This document shows, in pieces, positions 24,775 to 34,849 of a DNA stretch of 64,000 nt. Source of the stretch: Chitinophaga sp. CF118 (GTDB lineage Bacteria; Bacteroidota; Bacteroidia; Chitinophagales; Chitinophagaceae); NCBI RefSeq assembly GCF_900112615.1, contig NZ_FOMK01000006.1:1-64000 (forward strand). Reading direction: 5' to 3'. The translations under genes were made by a program, and so were the position numbers. Under the pieces are notes generated by a model. The model searched no databases. It had not been told where the DNA came from and saw only the letters and a list, made by a program, of their open reading frames with translations. Numbering within the stretch: the first letter of the stretch is position 1; each line of letters starts with the position of its first letter.

Positions 24775-25168
24775 AAATGACTGCCGATAGTGGTTGTAAT
24801 GATATGGTTCTTTGAAGATGGACTTCTATTGAGTCCGGTCCATGCCGGACAGATGGTTCCCCAAACACTAAATTCACCACTTATGGCAACCCCAGCAAAA
24901 GGATATTCATCTCTCATTATGTAGTAGTGAAAATAATATGCCACAATGCATATAGCCGGGGTGTATTGATAATGTGGAATTTATGCGGCGCTAATTCTAC
25001 ATAATGACGGGAATGAGATCATGAATATGCGATTATTACTGTAAAACAAACTGTGCAGGGTTTTTGCAGAAAGGATTAGGTTCTTAACCCGGAAAAGTTA
25101 TTACTATGTCAAAAGCTGGAAAAAATTGGTGGAAGGAAGGTGTGATATAGTATTACTGCAACATACAA
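24775..25168. other. Intergenic stretch
   Basis: About 390 bases with the treY upstream region and a 14-codon GH13-like stub. No other gene seen. Confidence 0.5.
25106..25150 (+). pseudogene. Possible stub of a GH13 gene
   Basis: An ATG opens a frame of 14 codons reading 'MSKAGKNWWKEGVI' and then a stop. 'NWWKEGVI' is the normal start of many GH13 glucosidases and trehalose synthases ('.WWKeaViYQiYPrSF'). The stop falls where the tyrosine would be and no homology continues. It may be a trace of a lost GH13 neighbour of treY or a chance match. Confidence 0.3.
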
Positions 25169-25672
25169 TCATGTACTAAATAACATATATTCTTTTGGGT
25201 TACCCGGCAGGATCACCATTTCTTTATATTGCAACCCAATTTTTTTGAGCAACGAAATAGAGGATGCATTATCTTCTGTTGTAATCGCTACAATAACCGG
25301 AATTTTTAAAACTTCACGGGCATATTTCATAATTGCATCCGCGCATTCAAATGCATATCCCTTCCTGGCGTAATCGGGATGTAATGCAAAGCCTATATCC
25401 ACATTGTCCAGTCCCTCTCGCTTAATGAGCCCGCTCATCCCTATAGGTATATTGCCCTCTTTAAGTTTAATGAGATATAATCCGAATCCCCGCTGCTTAT
25501 AACTTGCTATAGGGCCATTTAACAGGTAGTTACGGGCTTCATCAATATTTTTTATACCCCTGTCTCCAATATACTGAATCCATGTAGGTGTATTCAAAAG
25601 TGTTAGCACAAAAGGCGCATCCTGAATGGTTAGCTCGGAAATGATCAGGCGTTCGGTTTTACAAATCGGCAT
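25169..25672 (-). CDS. GNAT N-acetyltransferase (RimJ/RimL type)
   Basis: 167 residues with the order typical of RimJ/RimL/SpeG-like acetyltransferases: 'TERLIISELTIQDAPFVLTL' at the start, 'NPTWIQYIGDRG'-like helix, 'GMSGLIKREGLDNVDIGFAL' (strands 4 and 5), 'HPDYARKGYAFECADAIMKY' (acetyl-CoA pyrophosphate loop) and 'NASSISLLKKIGL' (strand/helix with the catalytic-side asparagine). The substrate is unknown. It is divergent from the YdeI-type gene. Confidence 0.9.
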   Translation of the reverse strand: MPICKTERLIISELTIQDAPFVLTLLNTPTWIQYIGDRGIKNIDEARNYLLNGPIASYKQRGFGLYLIKLKEGNIPIGMSGLIKREGLDNVDIGFALHPDYARKGYAFECADAIMKYAREVLKIPVIVAITTEDNASSISLLKKIGLQYKEMVILPGNPKEYMLFST

Positions 25673-25725
25673 AGATTTTATTTCAACAGATGATTTCTAA
25701 AACCTAAATTTAGCAAAAAACGCCG

Positions 25726-26232
25726 ATGGTTAAATACGCAACTACAATATTAAAGTTTGATAAAATGGGCGAAAAGACTGGCTGGACCTATATCGTTATA
25801 CCGGCAGATGTGGCAGAGGAATTAAAACCGGGACATAAGCAGTCTTTTCGTGTAAAAGGGAAACTTGATAATTTAAAAATTGAGGGTGTTGCGTTATTGC
25901 CTATGGGCGATGGTAGTTTTATTATGGCGCTGAATGCAGATATCCGGAAAGGTATTGCTAAAAGGGTAGGGGCTAAACTGGATGTACAGCTGACTGTAGA
26001 CAATAATCCGGATCCGGTATCATCTCCTGAATTTATGGAGTGCCTCCGGGATGAACCGGAAGCACTGGCTTATTTTAATACACTGCCCAAAGGGCATCGT
26101 AATTATTTTATGAAATGGATAGAGAGTGCAAAAACAGAACCTACTAAGGCTAAACGTATTGCACAGGCTGTGACTGCGATGGCCAGGAAATGGGATTACC
26201 CTACAATGATCCGGTCAAACAGAGGCACCTGA
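25726..26232 (+). CDS. DUF1905 / YdeI-OmdA family protein
   Basis: 168 residues. An N-terminal DUF1905 beta-barrel-like domain ('GWTYIVIPADVAEELKPGHK', 'RVKGKLDNLKIEGVALLPMG') is followed by a YdeI/OmdA helical domain ('EALAYFNTLPKGHRNYFMKW', 'AKTEPTKAKRIAQAVTAMA'). This two-domain arrangement is common in Bacteroidota; the YdeI part has been linked to bacteriocin or peptide resistance in other bacteria, with no clear molecular role. Its 3' end overlaps the convergent channel gene by 18 bases. Confidence 0.9.
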   Translation: MVKYATTILKFDKMGEKTGWTYIVIPADVAEELKPGHKQSFRVKGKLDNLKIEGVALLPMGDGSFIMALNADIRKGIAKRVGAKLDVQLTVDNNPDPVSSPEFMECLRDEPEALAYFNTLPKGHRNYFMKWIESAKTEPTKAKRIAQAVTAMARKWDYPTMIRSNRGT

Positions 26233-27198
26233 TGCGACTGACTTATTCAGTTTCTGTAATTCCAGTACAGTTCCGTTTCCACTCTCCCGGTACATAGGCA
26301 CAAACTTTTTGTTGAACCTGATTTCCTGGTAAGTGTAAGAAGTACGCTGCTGTACAATGCTCGAATAAATATCACTGAAGCCCCGGATCAATACATAAAT
26401 CTCTACATCTGCCGTTTGCATATCTTCAGCACTGAGTCCTGACAAAGGACTTTCTTCATTTAAAGGATGCACTACTGTCCAGTTCATTGGCAGACTTTCA
26501 ATTTTACTGCGTTCCAGTTTGAGATCGAAATATTTATAGGCTGAATGACCATTCTCCTGAGTCAGCATAGCAATATTTACCTGGACGTTCACATCCGTTA
26601 ACGCATGATGATTTTTATAACAGGCAAAGCGGAACATCAAAGCAGTTCCTTGCTTGAAGGGTGCTATTACGGCATGATCACTAAAAGCCAGATAGGCTTT
26701 GGGACGCGCAAACCGTCCGTAAATAAGACCAGTAGCCAGTGCAAAGGATAAAAATCCGCTCATAGCCTCTATAGATGCCACGAAATTAGCACCGTCTCCA
26801 ATTGGGTTTACCCGCCCGTAACCGACAGTCGTAAACGTTTCCGTGCTAAAAAAATACACTTCTTTGAAAGTTCCCCAGGTAGAACGTGTGGCAATTCCCT
26901 GCAGCTCATTGGTGCCAATCATCAGGTAAATGCTGGTGTACAACAGGTTTAAAATTATAAATATCAGAACCAGCATACAGGTAAATTGCCATACAGGCAG
27001 ATTGAGCATGGTTTGGTAAATGCTGTACCTGTCCAGCAATGACCGGCCTTCTTTGCGGAGGTTAAAAGTGCCGTCTTTGTTCACGAACCGGCCCCCATAA
27101 CTGCTGATGGTGGTACTGAACCCGGTATCTTCATTCGTCTTTAGAAATGGATTGATGCGTTTAAGCAAAGGCATACAATAAGTGGTTTTACAGGGCAA
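26215..27198 (-). CDS. Inward-rectifier-type potassium channel (KirBac)
   Basis: 327 residues. The slide helix and first membrane helix 'FTCMLVLIFIILNLLYTSIY' are followed by a pore helix and the potassium filter 'TVGYG' in 'ETFTTVGYGRVNPIGDG', a second helix 'SGFLSFALATGLIYGRFARP', and a C-terminal immunoglobulin-like cytoplasmic domain ('LMFRFACYKNHHAL', 'WTVVHPLNEESPLSGLSAED'), as in KirBac1.1. The length is normal. The gene is divergent from cvfB and convergent with the YdeI gene. Confidence 0.95.
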   Translation of the reverse strand: MPCKTTYCMPLLKRINPFLKTNEDTGFSTTISSYGGRFVNKDGTFNLRKEGRSLLDRYSIYQTMLNLPVWQFTCMLVLIFIILNLLYTSIYLMIGTNELQGIATRSTWGTFKEVYFFSTETFTTVGYGRVNPIGDGANFVASIEAMSGFLSFALATGLIYGRFARPKAYLAFSDHAVIAPFKQGTALMFRFACYKNHHALTDVNVQVNIAMLTQENGHSAYKYFDLKLERSKIESLPMNWTVVHPLNEESPLSGLSAEDMQTADVEIYVLIRGFSDIYSSIVQQRTSYTYQEIRFNKKFVPMYRESGNGTVLELQKLNKSVASGASV

Positions 27199-27254
27199 AT
27201 CTACTTTTCGTTTTTCAATTGTGTACCTTTACTGCTGTCTAAATAACGTAGTAC

Positions 27255-28088
27255 ATGTATAAAGTAGGTGAATACAACCTGTTAAGAGTAAAAAAGGATA
27301 GTGATTTCGGGTTATTCCTGGATGGGGGGGAACAGGAGATTTTAATGCCAAATCGTTTTGTTCCTGCCGGGGCAAAACGTGGCGATGAATTAAAAGTATT
27401 CATCTATCATGATGGTGAAAACCGCCTGACGGCTACCACACAGGAGCCTTATGGGGTGGTGGGAGATATTGTGAACCTGAAGTGTAACGGAGCTACGGAA
27501 CAAGGCGCTTTTCTGGACTGGGGCCTGATGAAAGATTTGTTTGTACCTGCTTCCAAGCAACTGACTACCATGCATCCGGGACAGAGTTACCTGGTAAAGA
27601 TCTACATTGATGAACAAACAGGCAGGGTGGCCGCTACTGAAAAGCTGGACGTTTACCTCAGCAATGAGAACCTGACACTGAAAGAGTTAGATGTGGTAGA
27701 CCTGATCATTTACCGCCGCACTGATATCGGATTTGTGGTAATCATCAACCAGCAGCATACGGGCATCCTTCATTTCAACGAAGCATTTGGTCCCGTAGAT
27801 ATTGGAGATAAGTTAAAGGGATTTATAAAGTCTGTTAAAGGTGATAAGATAGATGTGGTAACAGGGCAGCCAGGTTACAACCGTGTTGAAAATGAGGGAG
27901 AAAAGATCCTGCGACTGCTGAAAGAAAACGATGGTTACCTGCCTTATCATGATAAATCCGATCCCCAGGAGATCTATGATTTCTTTAGTATGAGCAAAAA
28001 GACCTTTAAGATGACTACCGGCAGCTTATACAAGCAAAGAAAGATCACTTTCACCCAGACAGGGATCAAACTGGAAGAAAACGAATAA
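27255..28088 (+). CDS. cvfB: S1 RNA-binding protein CvfB
   Basis: 277 residues: tandem S1-like barrels ('GLFLDGGEQEILMPNRFVPA', 'GAFLDWGLMKDLFVPASKQL', 'GFVVIINQQHTGILHFNEAF') and a C-terminal winged helix ('EIYDFFSMSKKTFKMTTGSL'). This is the CvfB/YitL arrangement of RNA-binding regulators. It lies 15 bases before the sigma factor region but is probably a separate unit, since a possible TACCTTTA promoter element precedes it. Confidence 0.92.
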   Translation: MYKVGEYNLLRVKKDSDFGLFLDGGEQEILMPNRFVPAGAKRGDELKVFIYHDGENRLTATTQEPYGVVGDIVNLKCNGATEQGAFLDWGLMKDLFVPASKQLTTMHPGQSYLVKIYIDEQTGRVAATEKLDVYLSNENLTLKELDVVDLIIYRRTDIGFVVIINQQHTGILHFNEAFGPVDIGDKLKGFIKSVKGDKIDVVTGQPGYNRVENEGEKILRLLKENDGYLPYHDKSDPQEIYDFFSMSKKTFKMTTGSLYKQRKITFTQTGIKLEENE

Positions 28089-28124
28089 ATTAATTCTATT
28101 ACAGTGGGGACGGGATCGGGCAGC

Positions 28125-28712
28125 ATGCTGGACACTCTACATAATGAAAAGGAACTATGGCACCGCTGCGCGGCTGGTGATGAAATGGCGTTTACAACGC
28201 TTTTTTATCACTATAACCGTTTAATTTATCCCTTTGTATTGCAAAAGGTCAGATCTGAAACCATTGCAGAAGAAATCATTCAGGATACCTTTTTAAAACT
28301 ATGGACGGGGCGGGAGCATATTGCTTTACTTGAGTCGCCCGACGGCTATCTTTTCCGGATAGCCGCCAACCGTACCCTGGATTATTTAAGAAAACAGGCC
28401 AGGGAGCAGCATTTCCTCGATAGGTATATCGATAAAACCCCCGAACAGGCGGAAGATCCTGAAAAGAGTATCTATTATAATGAAACCCGCAAAGCAGTTG
28501 AAGAGGCCATTCAACAGCTTCCTTCACAAAGACAAACCATTTATTTACTTCGTCAGGAAGGGCTCAGTTACTCGGAAATAGCAGAAAAATTAGGCATATC
28601 CCCCAATACAGTACGCAACCAGCTGGTAAGCGCAATGCAGTTTATTCGTACATTTATTCAGGAAAAAGGCATTTCTATTCTCGTTTTATTCAGCCTTTGG
28701 AAGAATTATTGA
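28125..28712 (+). CDS. ECF RNA polymerase sigma factor
   Basis: About 195 residues from the ATG at 28125 (a GTG at 28104 is in frame). Region 2 'AFTTLFYHYNRLIYPFVLQK', then 'AEEIIQDTFLKLW', and region 4 'AIQQLPSQRQTIYLLRQEGL' and 'SYSEIAEKLGISPNTVRNQL' are standard. It is followed by the FecR gene and a SusC with a STN domain, so it should drive that operon when the outer-membrane receptor signals through FecR. Confidence 0.93.
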   Translation: MLDTLHNEKELWHRCAAGDEMAFTTLFYHYNRLIYPFVLQKVRSETIAEEIIQDTFLKLWTGREHIALLESPDGYLFRIAANRTLDYLRKQAREQHFLDRYIDKTPEQAEDPEKSIYYNETRKAVEEAIQQLPSQRQTIYLLRQEGLSYSEIAEKLGISPNTVRNQLVSAMQFIRTFIQEKGISILVLFSLWKNY

Positions 28713-28804
28713 ATTTTTTTCAGATCTCCATAGTCCATTTCTTTCTTTCATTCGTTTATCAATAAACAAGGGGCAATCATTCGATATCAAAATACCCACC
28801 ACCA

Positions 28805-29944
28805 ATGAGTATTGAACGGATCAAAGAGTTATTTGAATTATTTGAAGCTGACCGGGCAACTCCGGCTCAGGAAAGGGAATTGTTTCAACTCCTGGAAAAT
28901 TTCCGGGAAGAAGCACTGGTAGATTACCTGGTGGAGGACCTTCGTAATACAACTCCTGTGGCCCCTTTGGAAGCGCACAGATGGCAACATGTATTGCAAA
29001 AGGTTCTTAAAAGCGGTAAAAGGCCGGTATATACCATGAAGAAATGGCTGGTAGCTGCCGCTGTTGCCATATTGGTGGCAGGCACTGTCTACTTTTTCTT
29101 ACCCCGTAAGGAACATGTTATTACTGTGAGCAATAAACCGGCAGATATAGCACCAGGAGGGAATAAGGCAATATTAACCCTGGCAGATGGCAGTGTGGTT
29201 ACACTTGACAGTGCACAGCATACTTTGCCCACCCAGGGTGCTGCGCTGGTCAGGAATGGAGCCAACGGGGAGCTTTTATATCAGGCACAAGGAGGCGTTG
29301 CCGAAAATGTATTTAATACACTTTCCACTCCAAGAGGCGGGCAGTATCAGCTTACCTTGTCCGATGGCAGCAAAGTGTGGCTAAATGCTTCTTCTTCTAT
29401 CCGCTTCCCAGCTGCCTTTACCGGTAATAAGCGGGAAGTGACAATTACAGGAGAGGTATATTTTGAAGTAGCTCTTAAAGCAGACGCTCCGTTCAGGGTA
29501 ATAATAGCAGGAGGGAATGCTGTCGAAGTACTTGGTACGAGCTTTAATATTAATGCTTACGGAGAAGAGGTGAAATTGAAAACTACCCTGTTAACGGGGG
29601 CTGTAAAAGTGATTCATGAAAATAATAGCCAGTTGTTAAAGCCAGGGCAACAGGCACAGCTAAATAAACAGGAGCAACTGCAGGTGATCAATGGAGCGGA
29701 TCTTGACGCTGTTATGGCATGGAAAAACGGGCTGTTTAACTTTTCTAATGCAGATCTGCAGGAAGTTATGCGTCAACTGGAAAGATGGTATGATATCACT
29801 GTTGTGTATGAAGGGAATATCCCTCAAAGGCAGTTTAATGGAGAAATGGAACGTAATCTGCAATTATCGCAGGTGTTGAATATATTAAAAAAATCAAATG
29901 TCAATTTCAGAGTAGAGGGACGGAAGCTGGTCGTGATGCCATAA
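28805..29944 (+). CDS. FecR-type anti-sigma regulator
   Basis: 379 residues. A cytoplasmic sigma-binding head, a membrane helix 'KWLVAAAVAILVAGTVYFFL' (about 80 to 100), the periplasmic FecR domain ('LSTPRGGQYQLTLSDGSKVW', 'NASSSIRFPAAFTGNKREVT', 'GEVYFEVALKADAPFRVII') and a DUF4974 C-terminal domain ('NADLQEVMRQLERWYDITVV'). It transmits the signal of the SusC-like receptor to the preceding sigma factor. Confidence 0.93.
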   Translation: MSIERIKELFELFEADRATPAQERELFQLLENFREEALVDYLVEDLRNTTPVAPLEAHRWQHVLQKVLKSGKRPVYTMKKWLVAAAVAILVAGTVYFFLPRKEHVITVSNKPADIAPGGNKAILTLADGSVVTLDSAQHTLPTQGAALVRNGANGELLYQAQGGVAENVFNTLSTPRGGQYQLTLSDGSKVWLNASSSIRFPAAFTGNKREVTITGEVYFEVALKADAPFRVIIAGGNAVEVLGTSFNINAYGEEVKLKTTLLTGAVKVIHENNSQLLKPGQQAQLNKQEQLQVINGADLDAVMAWKNGLFNFSNADLQEVMRQLERWYDITVVYEGNIPQRQFNGEMERNLQLSQVLNILKKSNVNFRVEGRKLVVMP

Positions 29945-30211
29945 AATGAGATTCGTAAACATCAAAAACCAACCATTTTTCATGTAGAGTACAACCAGAA
30001 TCAGGTCCGTATAGAACCGGTAATGCTGTGAACATTACCGGCTAAAAATGGACAATCATGTTTTAAGTCAGTTGCTTATTTCTTAATCGCCCAAACCAAA
30101 ATTATGATTTTAACTGCTTTGTGCCAAAGTGGTATTGGCACTCTATTATCCCTAAGGACCGGATCGACAGCCGGAGGAAATTTTTTTACTTTCCTTAAAG
30201 TATGGAGAATT

Positions 30212-33200
30212 ATGAAATTGTCTGTGATTTTACTACTGGTGGGCGTTTTGCAGCTAAGTGCAAAGAGTTATTCTCAAACAGTGACTATTACCGGGAAAAA
30301 CATGCCATTAAAAGAAGTGTTTGCTGTTATAAAAAAGCAAACCGGGTATGTTTTTTTCTATGATAAGCATTTGCTGGAGGGAACACAGCCGGTGAATATT
30401 GATCTGAAAAATGCCAGTGTGGAAGAAGTGTTGAATGCAAGTTTGAAGGATCAGCCACTTACATTTTCTGTAGAGAACAAAACAGTGGTGCTGAGCCAGA
30501 GCCGTGTTCCTGTAAATAATGCGATGCAGCCAGATCCGATTGTTATCAATGGTAAGGTGTGGGATGATAAAGGAACACCGATGCCAGGGGTTTCTGTCCG
30601 TATAAAAGGGACCAGTAAAGGAACTACAACTAATAACAAAGGAGAGTTCAGTATTACAGTGCCGGATGGTAAAGCAGTAGTACAGTTTACCTTTATCGGT
30701 TATCAGACTGTAGAATCCGTAGCATCTACAATACCTCAAAACCCTACTCTTGCTATGCAACCTGCCAGTGGTAAACTGGATGAAACGGTAGTAATAGGAT
30801 ATGGTACAACCAGTAAAAGATTCAATACAGGATCTATCTCCAAAGTAAATGCGCAGGTGTTTGAACAGCAGCCTGTATCCAATCCCTTGCTGGCATTACA
30901 GGGAAGGGTGGCAGGTTTACAGATCAGTCCTACCAGTGGACGTCCCGGTGCAAATGTGAATGTTACTATCAGAGGACGAAATTCGATCGGTGCAGGAACA
31001 GATCCGTTATATATTGTTGACGGTGTTCCATTTTTATCCACTCCCCTTAACCAGTTTGAAAATATTGGTAATCCACCTGTAGGTAATCAGAGTCCGCTAA
31101 ACAGTATTAATCCTGATGATATTGAAAGCATTAGTGTATTGAAAGATGCTGATGCCAGTGCTATTTACGGTTCAAGAGGTGCTAACGGTGTAATTCTTAT
31201 TACTACAAAGAAAGCACGTAGTAAAGATGGTAAGGTAAGATTGAATGCTAATGTATATTCAGGTGTAGGAGAAGTGGCTAAAAAGCTGAAATTGCTTAAC
31301 ACCCAGCAGTACCTTGAAGTTCGCAAACAGGCATTGGCAAATGATGGTTTGACCCCTACTACAGGTAATGCTCCGGATCTTACATTGTGGAGCCAGACGC
31401 AACAAACAGACTGGCAGAAATTACTGATCGGGAATACTGCACACTTTACTAATGCAGACCTTGGAATCAGTGGTGGAAATGCAAACAACCTGTTTTCGTT
31501 GAGTGGAAGCTACCGTAAGGAAACAACAGTTTACATCGGAGATGCAAAGGATACCAGGATTGCTTTGCATGCGGCTTATGACTTTACTTCTTCAGATAAA
31601 AAATTCGGTTTTTCACTTACCAACGATTTTACCAATGATAATAATAAATCGTACGGTGGTGATTTTACAACAGCTATTTTCACAGCCCCTAACCTGAGTC
31701 CCTACGATTCTACCGGTGCATTAAACTGGAAAGGGTTATCAAACAATAATCCCAATCCTTTATATCAGTTATACAGGTTTTATATCAATAAAACAGATAA
31801 CCTTATCAGCAATGCGATCATTCGTTATACGGTGATCCCTGATCTGAACCTTAAATTGAACCTGGGATATAATATGAATACCCTTGATCAGTTTTATCCA
31901 GCCTATAAAAATGCATATGCTCCGGGTTCTACTACTTTGCCAAATGCAACATTCGGTAATACTAAAAGAAAGAGTTTTATCATAGAACCACAGGCGGATT
32001 ATTCTGTAAAACTGGGCGACGGACAATTACAATTACTGGCAGGTGCCACCTATCAGAAAAGGACAATAGAATCTGACTATATCTATGCTTATAATTATAG
32101 CACAGAAGCATTGCTTGGTTCTCTTACAGGGGCTTCCAATATAAGTGTATATGCAGATGGTACAACAGATTACAGGTATGTATCCGTTTTCGGTAGAGCA
32201 AACTATAACTATAAGGGTAAGTATATCCTGAATGGTAGTGTGAGAAGAGACGGTTCTTCCCGGTTTGGACCAGGCAATCGTTATGGTAACTTTGGTGCTG
32301 TAGGTGCCAGCTGGTTAATCACGCAGGAATCCTTTATGCAGCATATCCGGGCCATTAGTTTTGCCAAACTGAGAGCCAGTTATGGTACTACCGGTAATGA
32401 CCAGATAACTGATTACGCTTATTATGAAAAATGGAGAGTACTGGCCTATCCTTATCAGTCAATAACCTCACTTATTCCAAATAATTTGGGTAATCCGGAT
32501 TATGGATGGGAAAGAGTAAACAAGTTGGATCTGGCATTGGAAATAGGTTTCCTGAAAGACAGGATCTTTTTGAATGCAGACTTTTATAGAAACAGAACAA
32601 GTAATCAGCTGGTAGGATATCCTTTACCTTCAATGACCGGGTTTACCAGTGTTCAATATAATCTGCCTGCTGTAGTGCAGAACCAGGGCTGGGAATTTGA
32701 ACTGAATACTACCAATTTCAAAAGCAGGAAGTTCAGCTGGAACAGTTCATTCAATATAACTATTCCGCAAAATAAACTGATCAGTTATCCGGGACTTGCA
32801 GGTTCCGGTTATGCAACCACCTATGTGATCGGTAAATCACTGAACATCTCAAAGGGATTTGAATATACCGGAGTAGATGCAACTACCGGTACCGCAACAT
32901 TTAAAGACCAGGATAAAAATACTTTGCTGGAATATGCACTTGACAGGATTGTATTGGGTAAAACAGAACCTTCCTATTATGGTGGATTCAGTAATGACTT
33001 CAAATATGGTAACTGGCAGTTGAGTGTGCTGTTACAATATTCCAAACAGGAAGGATATAATTACATGAGTTCAATATTTAAGCCTGTAGGTGGCTTAACC
33101 AACTTTGATACAGATGTATTAAATTACTGGAAGCAGCCAGGTGATAATGTAAGTATGGCGAAACCATCCACAATAGCCAGTACTGCCTGGTATAACTATA

Positions 33201-33436
33201 TAGCCAGTACGGCTAACTGGGGAGATGCTTCTTTTGTACGTCTTAAAAATGTATACCTGGCTTATAACCTGCCTGCCAATGTTGTATCCCGGATTAAACT
33301 GCAAAATCTGAAAGTATACCTGCAGGGTCAGAACTTACTGACCATCAGTAACTACAGAGGGCTTGATCCTGAAACCCGTGGCATATTCCTGCCACCATTA
33401 AGAATGTTTACTGCTGGTATACAATTGTCACTTTAA
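30212..33436 (+). CDS. SusC/RagA TonB-linked outer membrane receptor with STN domain
   Basis: About 1074 residues from the ATG at 30212, chosen because 'MKLSVILLLVGVLQLSAKSY' is a clean signal peptide; the frame is open from 30104 and long starts are common in relatives. Domains: STN signalling domain ('MPLKEVFAVIKKQTGYVFFY'), a carboxypeptidase-regulatory-like fold ('GTPMPGVSVRIKGTSKGTTT'), TonB plug ('DETVVIGYGT', 'VNVTIRGRNSIGAGTDPLYI', 'SISVLKDADASAIYGSRGAN') and a 22-strand barrel ending '..RMFTAGIQLSL'. The STN domain links it to the FecR/sigma pair upstream. With SusD it imports a glycan, peptide or chelate; the substrate is not given by sequence. Confidence 0.95.
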   Translation: MKLSVILLLVGVLQLSAKSYSQTVTITGKNMPLKEVFAVIKKQTGYVFFYDKHLLEGTQPVNIDLKNASVEEVLNASLKDQPLTFSVENKTVVLSQSRVPVNNAMQPDPIVINGKVWDDKGTPMPGVSVRIKGTSKGTTTNNKGEFSITVPDGKAVVQFTFIGYQTVESVASTIPQNPTLAMQPASGKLDETVVIGYGTTSKRFNTGSISKVNAQVFEQQPVSNPLLALQGRVAGLQISPTSGRPGANVNVTIRGRNSIGAGTDPLYIVDGVPFLSTPLNQFENIGNPPVGNQSPLNSINPDDIESISVLKDADASAIYGSRGANGVILITTKKARSKDGKVRLNANVYSGVGEVAKKLKLLNTQQYLEVRKQALANDGLTPTTGNAPDLTLWSQTQQTDWQKLLIGNTAHFTNADLGISGGNANNLFSLSGSYRKETTVYIGDAKDTRIALHAAYDFTSSDKKFGFSLTNDFTNDNNKSYGGDFTTAIFTAPNLSPYDSTGALNWKGLSNNNPNPLYQLYRFYINKTDNLISNAIIRYTVIPDLNLKLNLGYNMNTLDQFYPAYKNAYAPGSTTLPNATFGNTKRKSFIIEPQADYSVKLGDGQLQLLAGATYQKRTIESDYIYAYNYSTEALLGSLTGASNISVYADGTTDYRYVSVFGRANYNYKGKYILNGSVRRDGSSRFGPGNRYGNFGAVGASWLITQESFMQHIRAISFAKLRASYGTTGNDQITDYAYYEKWRVLAYPYQSITSLIPNNLGNPDYGWERVNKLDLALEIGFLKDRIFLNADFYRNRTSNQLVGYPLPSMTGFTSVQYNLPAVVQNQGWEFELNTTNFKSRKFSWNSSFNITIPQNKLISYPGLAGSGYATTYVIGKSLNISKGFEYTGVDATTGTATFKDQDKNTLLEYALDRIVLGKTEPSYYGGFSNDFKYGNWQLSVLLQYSKQEGYNYMSSIFKPVGGLTNFDTDVLNYWKQPGDNVSMAKPSTIASTAWYNYIASTANWGDASFVRLKNVYLAYNLPANVVSRIKLQNLKVYLQGQNLLTISNYRGLDPETRGIFLPPLRMFTAGIQLSL

Positions 33437-33438
33437 AA

Positions 33439-34845
33439 ATGAACACAATGATTAAGAGATATAGTATTATTTATCTGACCATCCTATCTTTCTTTTTTCT
33501 GAATACCGGTTGTAATAAGCTGTTGGATGCAAGCCTGCCTAATGATGCCATTGCAGGTGATGAGGTATTTACAAATGATAATACAGCCTTGTCTGCTGTT
33601 TCAGGGATCTATTCAAACATGATCATAGGCAGTGATCCTTTTTATCTTGCAAATGGTGTTGGACTGTCTGCAATGGGTGGTTTGTGTGCTGATGAAATGT
33701 ATGATTTTGCTCAGACATATGCTGACTACACTACTAACCGGATTGTATTCACCAGTAACAATGCTGTATATTATATGTGGAAGTCTGCATATACCTACAT
33801 CTATTCCGCCAATGCAGCTATAATTGGTATGGAAGCGCCTTCTTCAAAAGTAACTGCAGCTACCAAACAACAATTGCTTGGAGAGGTTTATTTTATACGT
33901 GCTTTCTGTTACTTCTACCTGGTGAATTTGTATGGTGATGTACCCTTACTGACCTCTACAGATTATACAACAAATGCTACACAACCAAGAACTGCTGCAG
34001 CTACTGTATACAACCAGATAATAGCAGATCTGCAAAAGGCAGAATCCCTTTTAACGGCTGCTTATCCAAGTGGAGAAAAAGTGCGCCCTAATAAAAATGT
34101 AGCATCTGCATTGCTGGCAAGAGTATATCTGTACAATAAACAATGGGCTGCTGCTGAAGCAAAAGCTACTGAGGTGATGCAGGGAGCATATAATCTTGAA
34201 CCGGCTGTGAATAATGTTTTCCTGAAAGGTAGTGCAGAAACTATCTGGCAACTGAAGCCTGCAAACACCACAGGAGTTAATACATGGGAAGGAAGATTGT
34301 TTACGCCAACAACTGCACCTACCTTTGTTTTGAGAGATAGCCTGCTGAATAATTTTGAAGCAGGAGATAAAAGAAAAGCTGCCTGGATAGGTGCTTTTAC
34401 TTATCAGAGTGCAGTATATAATTATCCTGCCAAATACAAATCCTATCAGGCCAATGTAGCATCTACTGAATATTCAATCGTATTCCGTTTGGCAGAACAA
34501 TATCTTCTGCGTGCTGAAGCCCGTGCAGAACAGAGTAATCTAACCGGTGCCATACAGGATGTAGATAGTATCCGTAACCGGGCTGGTTTACCATTGTTGT
34601 CTGTTACCAATCCAGGTATTAATCAGACAGACCTGCTTGCTGCAATAGCTCGTGAAAACAGGCTGGAGTTTTTTGCGGAATATGGACATCGCTGGTTTGA
34701 TCTTAAAAGAACAGATAAAGCAGATGAAGTATTAAGTGCACTGAAACCTGCTACCTGGAAATCATATGCTCAGTTATGGCCTGTACCACAACAGGAAATT
34801 AATGCTAATACAAATCTTAAACAGAACATTGGTTACCAACCATAA
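33439..34845 (+). CDS. SusD/RagB surface lipoprotein
   Basis: 468 residues starting two bases after the SusC stop. A lipoprotein signal ('LTILSFFFLNTGCNKLLDAS') anchors it at the surface, and the SusD helical fold follows ('AYTYIYSANAAIIGMEAP', 'GEVYFIRAFCYFYLVNLYGD', 'RAEARAEQSNLTGAIQDVDS', 'RENRLEFFAEYGHRWFDLKR'). It captures substrate for the SusC channel. Confidence 0.95.
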   Translation: MNTMIKRYSIIYLTILSFFFLNTGCNKLLDASLPNDAIAGDEVFTNDNTALSAVSGIYSNMIIGSDPFYLANGVGLSAMGGLCADEMYDFAQTYADYTTNRIVFTSNNAVYYMWKSAYTYIYSANAAIIGMEAPSSKVTAATKQQLLGEVYFIRAFCYFYLVNLYGDVPLLTSTDYTTNATQPRTAAATVYNQIIADLQKAESLLTAAYPSGEKVRPNKNVASALLARVYLYNKQWAAAEAKATEVMQGAYNLEPAVNNVFLKGSAETIWQLKPANTTGVNTWEGRLFTPTTAPTFVLRDSLLNNFEAGDKRKAAWIGAFTYQSAVYNYPAKYKSYQANVASTEYSIVFRLAEQYLLRAEARAEQSNLTGAIQDVDSIRNRAGLPLLSVTNPGINQTDLLAAIARENRLEFFAEYGHRWFDLKRTDKADEVLSALKPATWKSYAQLWPVPQQEINANTNLKQNIGYQP

Positions 34846-34849
34846 TAAA

